From: Riptortus pedestris
Lineage: Eukaryota; Arthropoda; Insecta; Hemiptera; Alydidae
Assembly (NCBI GenBank): GCA_019009955.1
Contig: CM032231.1
Span: 88,070,501-88,134,500, forward strand
DNA: 64,000 nucleotides
Direction: 5' to 3'
The notes under the pieces were generated by a model, which saw only the letters and a program-made list of their open reading frames with translations, was not told the DNA's origin and ran no database searches. A program made the position numbers and the translations under genes. This document shows positions 46,751-58,618 of the stretch, one piece after another. How positions within the stretch are numbered: position 1 is the first letter of the stretch; each line of letters begins with the position of its first letter.

Positions 46751-49095
46751 GGCATTATGTGAGGTATGGACGATTCTACCAATTGGAAAATTTCTTTAAA
46801 TATATTCGGTTAGAGATGCATTATGTCTTATATACTGTGTCAAAACCCCCTTTATCAATATTGCCAACTTACTTATGTCTAAAAGTTTTCGAGTGTCTCG
46901 TTAAACAATACTTGTTAAAACTACAACAGAGGGTCAAATAAATGATAATTATTTTTTCTTCAGTCTTTGTGAAAATGAGGGCTCTTGATTTCCTCAGCAC
47001 CCTCTAATAAAAGTTTTTTAAACCGTATGGGTTTTTATATTTTATAAGAAAGAACAGAAAAGAATTCCAAATAATATACTTTCGAGTTCGATTGTCATTT
47101 GTCTGTGCGGCAGACGGCGGTTATTTCAGTTTAAGGTACCGAACGAAAGGGGATGTATCCGAGAGTTTTTACCTGGATCGGTAAAGCGATACACGAAATA
47201 CCGAATTTAATGTGGCACGGGACAGGTTAGAAATAAAAAATTGGGAAGGGCTAATCTCGCCGTGAGTAGGAGGTACCTCAAATTGGACAATTTTTCAAAG
47301 CAATACCATGAGGAACACAACGGTACCTCAACCATGAAAATCCACCGAGCGGTTTCAGCAATACAGCTTTCAAAGAAATCGGTTTGTGGCTTAAAATAAT
47401 ACAATTAATCAAAAATGAATGCACTGAAATTCTCACTCTTCCCTTCCCTCGTATAATAAAACTAAAACAAATATATACTCATTTTTGAATATTAAAAACT
47501 CAAGGTATGGTTTTAATGAGAAGTAGACACTTTTATAACTATTACGTCTATTGCGGGTGAACCGGTCAATTGGCAACATTAAAGTTTTATGAAGGTCAGG
47601 CTTGCGTCACTAAGAGCAGTGATAACGATTAATTTAGATGATAACAAGATTTATATAAGAAGCAGCACGACGTGCCTTCATGCTGATTTTTAAGTATGAC
47701 ATTGTATTTCTATCAATGTCAGGGGCACTATTCTAACTTGAACTCACATTCCATTCTCAGCCTTATTTTTATTTGGTGATTATCAGCATTACATTAAAGA
47801 ATTATTGGACTAGTGGACCAACGGTCAAACTAAATTACTTCGACTTCCTTAAAAAATATAAAAAATAAAAATATTCAAAGGGTGTCAACCATTGAGCCAT
47901 AAACGTCCCACATGAAATGAACAACAACAAAATCAACAAATGTTGAAGAATTATTAATCTCCTCACTAATTTATTACAGCAATTATTACATTCACATACT
48001 CAGATACTCAACACTCACGAGCGCACACGCACACGGGTATTGGCATACTTACTCATTTCCATATTTCATTCATCTTATAGACAATTGAAAATCAATGATA
48101 TATTGATATATTCTATAGCGTTCATTATATTTTGAACACACTGTTAGGAACATTTTTCTATTGGATACACATATGGACGGTGGTTATTTAGCGAAATAGT
48201 GTTGTTCCAATTTATTACTTCCTACACTTACTTCCTACTTTGTGCAAGCTGGTCTGAACAGCAATATGAATTCTATTATAGTCGATAAAAATTACAGATG
48301 CAATAACTGCGGATGTCAGTAATACGTAGTCACCTGGACTTCCAATAATTACGGATATTTTCGGGACCCCTGTGAACGTTATTTCTTTATTAATCTCTCT
48401 TTAAACATTGTTTCTTAATTTAGGTCTTCTGAAAACTTATTTGAAATTAAAGGGACTACAGACATATCATTCACCATTTTTTTCCTATTAATGGTGGCAG
48501 AACAAATTACGTATTTTTAACTTGATTCGTCGTCTTTTATTGTTGGATACAACGGACATTAGAAAGGAAAAAATCAATTGAAACATGTCAATGCCGTGAT
48601 TTTCCCCAGAGAATAGCGTGGGAGGGCAGCAATTGTTCGAATTAGAAACATGTAATTAAAACATCCTTCCGGAGTTACCATCGACGTCCCTCCATAGTGG
48701 TCATTACCTCAATCGTTAATAATGATACCACTTAGCAAAATCACATGCTACTAAATACAGCCAGCACTAAACTAGTAATTGTCACCTGGAAATTGGCAAA
48801 TGCGGTACTTATCCATTTATCTCCGAGAAAAGAATTTAAATTAGTTTTTTAGCCTTCTGAATATGTAAGAACAAAATAATTCGTGGGAAAGGCTATTCAA
48901 AGAACATATCTCAGTTTTTCCGAACTGAAAACTTGGACAATTTTGTAGGTGAAAAAAAACACACAAGTGATAAACGCACAAAAATAGCTCCGTCCATTAT
49001 TTAGATAACAGAAAAACGTACAGACGTAGACATGAGGTATTGGACATTACATTATCAACACGATTGGCTATAAAAACTTTGTTCCATATGTAAAA
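46751..49095. other. Upstream region, no supported gene
   Basis: The interval about 47090-47400 is richer in GC. On the minus strand it ends with a donor-like CCAG|GTAAAAAC near 47175, so it could include a 5' exon of the ABCG gene. Nothing else supports that. The remainder is unassigned. Confidence 0.3.
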
Positions 49096-49950
49096 CTCTA
49101 AGGCAGCGGTTCTCAAATTTGTCTGGTGACGGAACGCTTTTGGAAAACAAGATACTTGACGGAACCCTAAAATTAAATAAAATTATTTTTATGTCATAAT
49201 ACAGTACAATGTAGCAGTTACTTATTATATAAAAAAAAAAAGCAGTCAGGGGACTGCCGGTAGAAGTGAAAACTCCTTTAGCTTTGATCGCTCAATTTTG
49301 GCATTGCTGAGAAATTTTTTTTACGAAGTCTTATTTTAAAAATATTTTTAGTTATTTATCAATAAGTAACAGTTATGTTCTATTTTACATGAAAAAATGA
49401 AATGACAAAAATAATAGTGATAAAAAAAATAATGTACCACGAATTGTTTTATTTATCAATATAAAATACTATACATAATTATTTCAGTTATTTTACATAA
49501 AAGAAAAAAAAATACATTTCAGAATTATTACAAATGCTTTACAAAAATAAGTTAAGTACACTCAGAAAAATCAATTTCTATCCATAATTTCAAAAACTCT
49601 TGAACCATCATCACTGCCAGCATCATCACCAATTTCTAAAACTGATACAATCGGTATATGGTAGCTAAAGTAGGATACAAACAGTTTTGATTCGAATTTA
49701 TTTAAATATCGGAATTTATTTAAATATTCGAATTTATTTATTTAAATATTCGAATTTATTTATTTAAATATTCGAATTTATTTAAACTTCGGATTAAAAT
49801 ATCTATGAAAGTAAAAATGGTAGATATATAGTATCTGTGAACGAAATGATGCTGATTTTGTCCTCTTTAAAATGGTATGCGAACGAAAACTCTAGCTAAT
49901 TTGGTTCAGGAGTTATGAAGAAAAGGAGCTCCTTTAGCTTTGAGTTGAGT

Positions 49951-50393
49951 ACTAGCGGTGGCGGTGGCGGTGTCGCGATTTCATACTTTTTTCCTCTCCC
50001 GCAAATGCTTCCTTACGGGGTGCACAACGTGCCTAAAGAAGTTTTCACTTCAATTGTAAATAAACTATCAAATGATTAGGTTATAAAATACCATATGATT
50101 TTATTTCTAAACCTTAGTACTAGCGGTGGCGGTGGCGGTGTCGCGATTTCATACTTTTTTCCTCTCCCGCAAATGCTTCCTTACGGGGTCCACAACGTGC
50201 CTAAAGAAGTTTTCACTTCAATTGTAAATAAACTATCAAATGATTAGGTTATAAAATACCATATGATTTTATTTCTAAACCTTAGTACTAGCGGTGGCGG
50301 TGGCGGTGTCGCGATTTCATACTTTTTTCCTCTCCCGCAAATGCTTCCTTACGGGGTGCACAACGTGCCCAAAGAAGTTTTCACTTCAAAAAT
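49951..50393. repeat. 168-bp tandem repeat inside the hAT element
   Basis: There are two complete units (49951-50118 and 50119-50286) and a partial third to about 50393. All begin ACTAGCGGTGGCGGTGGCGG, and they differ at only a few bases, so the duplication is recent. Confidence 0.96.
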
Positions 50394-50449
50394 ATAATAA
50401 TAGTAATGATAACAAAAATCTAATGGAAAACAGCTGCTTATTTTTCCTC

Positions 50450-50766
50450 AATTGGTTGATATCAGGTTTGATGGAGGAGAGTTTGAAGTCTCATTCAGGT
50501 TCGGCGTACAATCTATTGCAGTAATTTGATTCGGTGGCTGCATAGGTTGAGAAACCTGTTTCGGACAAGTATGATGTTGAACATGTTGAAATAGGAGAAG
50601 ATTCATATATCGCGTTGGACAATCTTTTGGGCTTTTCAAGTTTGGTAAAAAGGGATTTTGAGTTCATTTTGGAAACTTGGCTTCGCCGGAGCACACGTAT
50701 CGTGGAACAGTCGACCAGAGTGAGAGGTGTTTTGAATTGTTTTCTAAACTCTTGTGGAGCCCCCAC
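50450..50766 (-). pseudogene. hAT transposase C-terminal remnant
   Basis: The frame ends STSYLSETGFSTYAATESNY, then CNRLYAEPE. The L-S/C-E-T-G-F-S...N-R-L-x-x-E-P pattern is the conserved dimerisation (hATC) tail of hAT transposases. Just after AEPE the natural continuation (MRLQ) is in another frame, so a frameshift exists near 50495. Everything upstream of the tail is missing or unrecognisable. Confidence 0.75.
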
Positions 50767-50826
50767 AGGGATTTAACGGAACCCTAGGGTTCTGCGGAGC
50801 ACACTTCGAGTATGGCTGCTCTAAGG

Positions 50827-51215
50827 CATGCATGAAATTAGGGATAAAATGTTTTAAAAATTGAAACAGTTGTGCTTCTATCTAAACAGAATTTTATCAT
50901 ATTTTGCCCGCCAATACTTTCAATTCGACGTTATGGTTTGACGAGAAACGATATTTATTTGAAATCATGAACATGAAAAAATTCATCAACATTCGTCCAA
51001 ACGCCCTTTCATTCATTACGCCTAGAACTAGATAATGATTGGAGTATGAATAAAAAAAAGAGATTATTCAGGATCAATATACGTTCAATCGCCATTCTAT
51101 GGTTCACTCGTAACACAAGATAATAACTGTAATCTGTTAAAGTTTGATGGGAATGATAAGATTATTTAGTATATAAATTAATTCTTTATATTTCCACGAG
51201 AAACTGTTTTATAAA
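50827..51215. other. Spacer between hAT and family-A elements
   Basis: This is AT-rich sequence and nothing was recognised. Confidence 0.4.
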
Positions 51216-51315
51216 GTAGATTTTCCTTAAATCGTCTATTGAGGTTGTACTCATAAAGTGATTTTCTAAAAATTTCATCAATCCTACCTATGAGATGTCG
51301 AAAGTGACCCCGGTC

Positions 51316-51388
<73 letters not shown>

Positions 51389-51810
51389 CGCAGTTTTTGT
51401 CTTAACTAAATTAAACTTGATATATAATCGTTTTATACAAAAAGAAAGATCAAGTTCGTTAAGGGCTGAAATCGGACCAGGGGGAGGGGGGGTTTAGAGG
51501 GGGAGAATTTCGAAAATTCTTAATATCTCCGTTATTATGCGTTGGGTCAAAAAAATTTATAGAACCAATCTAATTGCAAATGTTATTTTCTATAACTGTT
51601 GTTGTGTGCACTTTTACACTATCTTCATTATTAACTGAGATATTTACATTTTTTAGTTTTTGGTCTCCAGTATAGCCCCACTCTATTATGTTATGACGCA
51701 CTTTATTTGAAGTTCTCATTGAACTTTTAAGTTTTGAGATAAATCCTAACACGTGGCGCACATGGGAAATCTGCTTAGTTAACGCAGCCCATGCGTGACG
51801 GACTTTTTTT
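51216..51810 (-). repeat. Family-A repeat copy
   Basis: It begins with the eroded 3' end GATTTTCCTTAAATCGTCTA, then TTGAGGTTGTACTCATAAAG. It has a (TA)n core at 51321-51386. It ends GGGAAATCTGCTTAGTTAAC, then GCAGCCCATGCGTGACGGAC. Confidence 0.85.
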
Positions 51811-52425
51811 AGCCTTCAATAAAATCTCACACAGTAAAAACAAATCGATAATATTTGTTTGAGATGAGATCTTTAGTGTGTCATTCCATAATGCGGAAAA
51901 TCTGCTTTGTCCACGCTGCCCCTGCGTGATGGACTTTTTTGTTCCAAGTGGTACCTATTTTTGTATTTCAGCTGTTTAGTGCTGAAAATATGGTATATAT
52001 TCATGTATAATAATGACTCATTTCACACCGTATACTATCTAGATATAATCTCTATAGAGCTCGTTTACAAAGTACAGCTACGGGTGAAGTGATCCATAGC
52101 CAGTTGCTACAAGATAGCCGAGAGAGGAAATGTCGACAGTGTTGAGCCACTCCCCAACATTTAGCAGCACGCCATACCATCACACATGTCACTCCTAAAT
52201 ACCTCTAACTGTTTAACCACTAGCCACTTCCAACGATTGCTTTCTACATGTACAACATAATTACCAAGTAATTTCAAAATGAGAGCTAAAAGTCTCTTTG
52301 TAATGATAGATACCACCAAACAAATGATTTTTTTTTTTTAAGCATATTTCCCTAAAGGGAAATAATAGTCATACATATAAATATTATAATAATATAATAT
52401 ATAATAATAATGATTTATTATATAA

Positions 52426-52477
<52 letters not shown>

Positions 52478-52555
52478 TTACTTATTTTTATTTATTCCAA
52501 GAGTTTCCTTATAGCAAGGCCTTATATAATGAGGTTAGTTTTTCTATGTTGGTAG

Positions 52556-52633
<78 letters not shown>

Positions 52634-53030
52634 TTTTTACTGACTAGAATTTACGTTAACATTTCTAGAAAATCTAAACTAATGAGTGTCATTATATTTT
52701 ATTATCTTACCTAATATTAAAACATTATATTTTCAACATAATAGTTTTATTAAACTTATCATTATCTTGGTTCCTGTTCTTAATACATAGGTATAACAGT
52801 ACTAAAAAAAAGCACATAATTAAGAGAAAAAGAGAAATTTTACAATGTTAACTCAGATAAGATTCGCGAAGTTTGAAACTATTTCTTAAATATTTAAAAA
52901 TGCTAATATATATTTCTGTAGTTGCACTATTTAAAATATTATGAAGTTGTGAATTATCAGCAGGCTGTTTGATGAATGGTAAATACTGTTCTCTGAAAGG
53001 GGAGTAAATAGGGCAATGAAGCATTATATT
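51811..53030. other. Upstream spacer with TA arrays
   Basis: An isolated family-A 5' terminus lies at 51892-51941 (CTGCCCCTGCGTGATGGAC). A lone 3' palindrome TTTCCCTAAAGGGAAA is at about 52347. Long (TA)n arrays are at 52431-52472 and 52560-52630. No gene was recognised. Confidence 0.6.
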
Positions 53031-53647
53031 GTTGCGAAAATTAAATACATGAATAATCCTTCAGAGAGAGAGAGAGAGAGAGAGAGTATTTAGGAAGTGC
53101 AATATAGATCAAAGAAGCCGACAGAATGGGCTAGCTCCTACCAGTACCTTCCAGCCAGACGTCGAAGAGTCCAGACAATTCCCCTTTGATGTATGCCGAC
53201 GCCCTATATAAAGAACTAGCCAGCCACGAGCGAGTCAGTTTTTATTCTCACCTGTCTTGATGTTCACATCAGTGCTACAGTGCGACTTAGTGCAGTGCGG
53301 TAAAGTGTTTTTATAAGAAGAACAGTGTTGTGCCGTGACTGTAAGTAACAGTTTAGTGCCGTGTTTAAGACACGGCTTTACTTAAGAAGTAAAGGACAGT
53401 GCAGTGCCGTCTTATTGTGCATTGCAGTGACCGTGAGTGAATTGTTGGACTGTGTAATCTGAAGAACAGTGACGCTATCAGTGAATACTGTGAGTAGTAA
53501 TTAAGAATAATTACCAAGTGTATTGTGCATTGTGAAATAAATTGTGCAGTGATAAAAACTGTGAAACTTGCGAGTATTTAATTTTGCAATCCAAAAGAAC
53601 TCTTAATAAAAACGTTTATTACTGGTTTTGGTAATAAAAACGTAACA
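53031..53647 (+). mobile_element. Solo LTR (617 bp)
   Basis: It starts TGTTGCGAAAATTAAATAC and ends AAAAACGTAACA, giving TGTTGCG/CGTAACA inverted ends. It is flanked on both sides by ATAT (53027-53030 and 53648-53651), a 4-bp target duplication. Inside are a TATA box TATATAAA at 53205, a GTCAGTTTTTATTCTC start-like region shortly after, and AATAAA signals near the 3' end. No internal region or second LTR is present, so the element was lost by LTR-LTR recombination. It is probably gypsy-like. Confidence 0.85.
53205..53212 (+). promoter_or_regulatory. TATA box of the solo LTR
   Basis: TATATAAA lies about 30 bases before GAGCGAGTCAGTTTTTATTC, a spacing and sequence usual for an arthropod LTR core promoter. 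It reads on the plus strand, opposite to the ABCG gene. Confidence 0.6.
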
Positions 53648-53651
53648 ATAT

Positions 53652-53781
53652 GATAAATGTCCTCATTCATATTTAAATTACACAACGTGTAAATTTCTTA
53701 TGAGTTAATATTATAGTATACATTATTCAATGAAAACTTTATACAATAGTTGCTTGACGTTATTAGCTGTGCAATGGTTTT

Positions 53782-53829
<48 letters not shown>

Positions 53830-53922
53830 CGTGTGGTATACTAACTTGCATGGGACATGCAGAAACAAATAAACGGCCTTCTTATAGGGTTACTATAGGA
53901 AGGAAACAAATAAATAATAACA

Positions 53923-53967
<45 letters not shown>

Positions 53968-55403
53968 CATAATTTATACATACAGTATAGACAGATAGAT
54001 AGATAGATTAGATGGATAGAAAAATAAACGTCTATTAAATGCCATTAAAAATGAATATTTATTGCTTGCATCATTATACGTATATTATCTTGAACGATAA
54101 TCACAGGCTGAAGATGGGCGGATTAAACATTCCAATTGTTTTATTTCAATTATAAGGCTCCCTCGAGGTAATAGTAGACGTTTAAAAGAGTCTGAATATA
54201 AATTCTACGCTCATAATTAATTATATTATTACATTTAAGTATCCTTGTGAATTTTCGGAACATCCGACGACACAACAGTCTTTGATTGTTAGGACTAAAT
54301 GAATAATGATCTCAGACATTTAGCAAACCATGCGGTTTTAGAGTGTTTCCATACTTCTTGTTCACTCTACCCAATTTCTTATGTGTGTTTTTTATTTCCA
54401 ACAGTTCGCGAGACCACAAGTGACTATGTTCATTATTTTCGCAATATTTTCTATGCCGATTTCATTACCATCAAAACAAACAGCCCAAATAATTCGATAG
54501 GCAATCCAATTTTTCACGGAACTAAATAATAACTTGGATACAATTTTTGGAATTGAATAAATATGACGGGGTGAAAACTGGCCCAACAAAACATTGGTTG
54601 AATTCGCATCACGTTGGAAATGGCTAGACTCCAAAAGGGTCAAGGAACTTTAATAAGCTGCAAACAATAAAAAAATGCTGAGGAGATATTGAAAAAAAGG
54701 AAATAGCATATGATAGATAGGTTTATTTTAATACAATAAGCGTTTAGAGTGATTATTATTTTTTTTTAAAGTTTTAACTTTAATTTACAGCCAGGAATAT
54801 GCAAATCTACAAAAGAAAGACACAAATTCCGTGAATTGGAAAGACCATTTAAAAATGCCACGACTTGGACCTTGAATTCTTTACTCTTCTCTTAGAATAA
54901 GGCAGCTATTTTATTAGTGGAACTGTAGAATATTCCCAAGGTGACCGGCTAAGCACGCTTCCTTCAAAAATGCTACCAAAAATCGTTGACTAAGAAGACT
55001 TCAGACGTTCTGGAAAATGCACAGATGAAGTCATATAACATTATGTTCTCGCAAGTATGGGTCATATGCAAACAAGATATAAAATTTAAGCTGGGCATGA
55101 TGAATAAAGTGGTGAATGAAAATAGCATGAGTAGATGAATGAAAAATAACTCGAGAAAACACAAAATTTAATAACTCACATATCATCGAGTTACAGCAAA
55201 TGGTATAGATTTAACTAAATAATGCTATCAACAAGATTAGTTACATAGTTATGTTCGACACGGTACATAATAATGTATCATGCACGTACCATGAATACAA
55301 CCACAGTTACTGTTTTCCCCTAAGCAAAATCTAAAACTATGACTATTTCTCCATCATGTTCAAGATGCTTATAGCACAGTTTTTGTGAAGACTATCAAAT
55401 GAA

Positions 55404-55498
<95 letters not shown>

Positions 55499-56298
55499 CA
55501 TAATATGAGTCCCAACACTTAAGAACTTACCTTGAATTAATGTATTATGGATAATAACTCTGAATATATATAATTCAACCACGCAGGGTATCAGTTAAAT
55601 AAGTAGGTTGTCTACGTACTGGATTTACCAACATAAGCAGTCACGTAACATTTAATCTCTACTCAATCCCTAGTATAGGCCTATGAAAATGAAATGGGGT
55701 TTAACGTGGGAATTATATGTTTTAAGGTCTAATTTCTTAAAGTGAAAAACGTATGATTAGGAGGTGAAAGTTCACTGATGACAGAAAACATAAAATTACC
55801 AAGAAATTCATAAATATATCAGTTAAGAAAAAATGAACTCAAAAAATAGGATATTGCTTTATTAACAAGATTTCATTACATAACATTTATCAATTCGACG
55901 CATCACGGAGATATTTGCGATTTCGCGTTATAGCCCATCTTTAAACCCACACTCAAATTTCGGTCATTAATAAACTCTAAAAATCAAAAAATGTTTATAA
56001 ACATTGGCTAGGCAACTCTTCTTAATCAGTGACTTGTTGTTATAGACCGATATAGATATCATTGTAAAGAAATTAAATTATGATTTATACATGTTAGTGA
56101 GATAAGTAAACAAAATTTGATAATGCTCGAAACACGTAGGGGAACAAAAATAAATAAGATGCTTTAAAGAAGAAAAACAGTATGACTACATCATCAAGCA
56201 ATTTAAGAAGCGGGTCATCTGATGTAAAGGATATACATATATGTGTATACGTACACATACACACATGCGCGTGCGCCCACACACACAGATATACATAT

Positions 56299-56354
<56 letters not shown>

Positions 56355-56589
56355 CGAGAGAGCGACACAGACACACACCGACAGACAAATTATTCGGGAA
56401 ATATTAAGACTAAATAATGAAGGCATTTGTTACGCAATGATGGGCTATAGACAATATTTCTACATTAACCGTCTGTAGAAATATTTTGTATAGTCCATGT
56501 AGTCTACTCTAGTAAGACGATAGGTAACCAACACTACAAATTCTTAAACATGAATCCAGGATCACGTATATTGAGAGTGCACCCAAGGT
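53652..56589. other. Upstream region, microsatellites, no supported gene
   Basis: It holds (TA)n at 53787-53826 and 53928-53963, (GATA)-like repeats at about 53990-54008, (CA)n(TA)n(CA)n at 55405-55500, and CA/TA/GA at 56240-56356. A family-A 3' fragment lies at about 55288-55335 (ACCATGAATACAACCACAG) and an interior piece at 55850-55990. The rest is unassigned. Confidence 0.5.
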
Positions 56590-57160
56590 ATACAAAACTA
56601 CTGACCCATGAGACCAGTAGTTAACTACCGACCAGTACCCTCATATAGGCTAGCAAAACATATTACATCTATACACTATACAGTAAAATTAACTAACAGA
56701 GACACAATCAAAAGCACTACAACAACTCAGAGACCTGTACAGAACAGAACGAACAAGATTAGTTCCATTTCAAATATAAGACCTGTACCCATAAATACCC
56801 GTACACGAAGCCATCGGCATACTCACTACCAAACTCAGCGACTTATACTATGATGAGTTAGGAAAATCCCTGATCTGACAAAGAGAGTGTTGAAACAGAA
56901 TTACTTCCGCTTCAACAGCGACATATACATACCGACAGACAGACCTAGAATGGGAAATCCTCCTTCATCTTTTCTGGCTGAGATATTCATACAACACATT
57001 GAAGAAACACACATCCAAAAACTCATGGACAACACGCATCATAACAAAATACTTTAGATTTGTAGATGACGCAAAACCGAAACAGACGATATTAACAAGG
57101 TAATACCAGACCTCAGCAAACTCCACCCCAACATACTTTACACCATGGAAAACAATTCAT
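56590..57160 (+). pseudogene. Penelope-like element reverse transcriptase relic
   Basis: The frame from 56608 reads MRPVVNYRPVPSYRLAKHIT, matching the RPVVNY...Y-L-AK motif of Penelope-like RTs. After stops and frameshifts come IYIPTDRPRMGNPPSSFLAE, then IFIQHIEET, equivalent to the G-x-x-MG-x-P-x-S-x-x-LA-E motif. In another frame follow YFRFVDDA with the catalytic Asp pair and LHPNILYTMENN, the H-P-x-x-x-x-T-x-E motif. The order and spacing fit an RT palm that has decayed. No endonuclease domain was found. Confidence 0.75.
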
Positions 57161-57489
57161 AATTGGTCTCTTGTCATAAAAATTTCGATGTAAATATTTT
57201 TTTTTAAAAAATTCAGAATCCATTTCTTTTCTTTTTATGCTTCTATTTTTACTTTCTTAAATATTCGGCTACATTAAACACTATTTGCCGAAATTCAAAA
57301 TTCCGGACATAAATAGTGTAATAACGTAAATAGAATTCAATCCATGCTGCACTTGGAGGGGAAATGAAGATAGTTTTGGGAAGGGCGAGGGGGTGTCAGA
57401 GGCCACGCATGCGCCTAGCCTATATCTTTTGAGTTTGGTACGTCTATAATTATCTAAATTATTGCCCACTAAATTATTGCTGTTCATAC
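57161..57489. other. Spacer
   Basis: Nothing was recognised. A small GC-richer patch at 57350-57420 has no identifiable role. Confidence 0.35.
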
Positions 57490-57775
57490 TTCCTTATATG
57501 ATAAAAGTGCATATAAAAAAAGTTTCTTGAAATATCGAAGTAAACAAATTTTGTTATGCACACATTTGCTGAGGCATCAATAGGACAGACAATATTCCAA
57601 TTTTTAATTTATGGCCTCCCCTATAACCCCCACACCTGTTGGTCAGGGTATAGCTTAAAGAAAAAATAATAATATTAGTATATTATACTTAAAGTCTATG
57701 TTGGGTTACTGGTAACACTCATAACAAATTTTATCAAATTCGATTTGGACGCTTAGGTATGAAAATAGAGTAAAT
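57490..57775 (+). repeat. Diverged family-B fragment
   Basis: It matches one internal unit and the 3' region of family B: AACAAATTTTGTTATGCACA, GCCTCCCCTATAACCCCCAC, and GTCTATGTTGGGTTACTGGT. It is shorter and more diverged than the other copies. Confidence 0.65.
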
Positions 57776-57876
57776 AACAGCCACCAATGCCTGAAATAGG
57801 TTCAATTCTATGTAAAACAAAAAATAACATGAAATTTCCAAGAAAAAATTAAAAATAGAGTTTTCATTTTTATAAT

Positions 57877-57942
<66 letters not shown>

Positions 57943-58618
57943 CACGTATATACACATGAGGGCGAGAGAGAGATTTCGAAAATTGCATGATGAGTACAAT
58001 CACAGTAGCTGATACCCTAAGCTGATACAGTTTTTCTAAGTTATAGCGATTTTTTTAATCTCCTCCCCCCCTCTATCTTCTTATGTGTCACCCTATACAG
58101 TTGGTTCTCGCAATTTATAAGTCCAGGCACGAAAAAAGGTAGTTTGTTGGCAAAAAGTTGTTTTTGGATGAATATTTGATGACCTAAAATGCACCATTTG
58201 GTTAAGTACACTAAATAAGGGTCATGACCTTTATTAAGGTGTGCATATGTAATGAATGCTCACTGTCTCAGCTCAATAGTAGTAAATAATTTCTTAGCCT
58301 ATAATATATACATTTAATATTCTAATTTACAATGTTTAGCTATAAAAGAGGCATTTTGTATAAACAAAAAAAAACCTTAAGGAAAATCGGTAAAAAGCAG
58401 AGATCTAATCTGTAAGGAACGTCTGTAAGCAAAATATACAAATTAATCTACATAAATAAAACTCTAACGTTTGCCTGATTTTATATTTAAATTTGGAAAG
58501 GACCACTTTTTTTTTTAACGTTTCAGCCCATTCTTCGAACAATAACATCAAAATTAAAAATCTTGTCTGTCTGTCCGCTACATTCTTCTATCGTATAACA
58601 ACAGAATGTTGAATAATA
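57776..58618. other. Spacer with (TA)n array
   Basis: The (TA)n array at about 57888-57938 is followed by a family-A-like 3' remnant near 57980-58010. No gene was recognised. Confidence 0.45.

Larger units (their letters stand above)
49104..50818. mobile_element. hAT-type DNA transposon, non-autonomous remnant
   Basis: The left end CAGCGGTTCTCAAATTTG and the right end, complement CAGCCATACTCGAAGTGTG, share the CAG...CTC-AA pattern of hAT inverted repeats. The exact 8-bp target duplication CTCTAAGG lies at 49096-49103 and 50819-50826. The interior holds a 168-bp tandem repeat and a fragment of transposase C-terminus on the minus strand. No full transposase frame remains. Confidence 0.93.

Noticed and set aside
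56094..56426. 110-residue minus-strand frame with YIYIYI and CVCV tracts
   Set aside because: It is a translated CA/TA/GA microsatellite with no protein motif.
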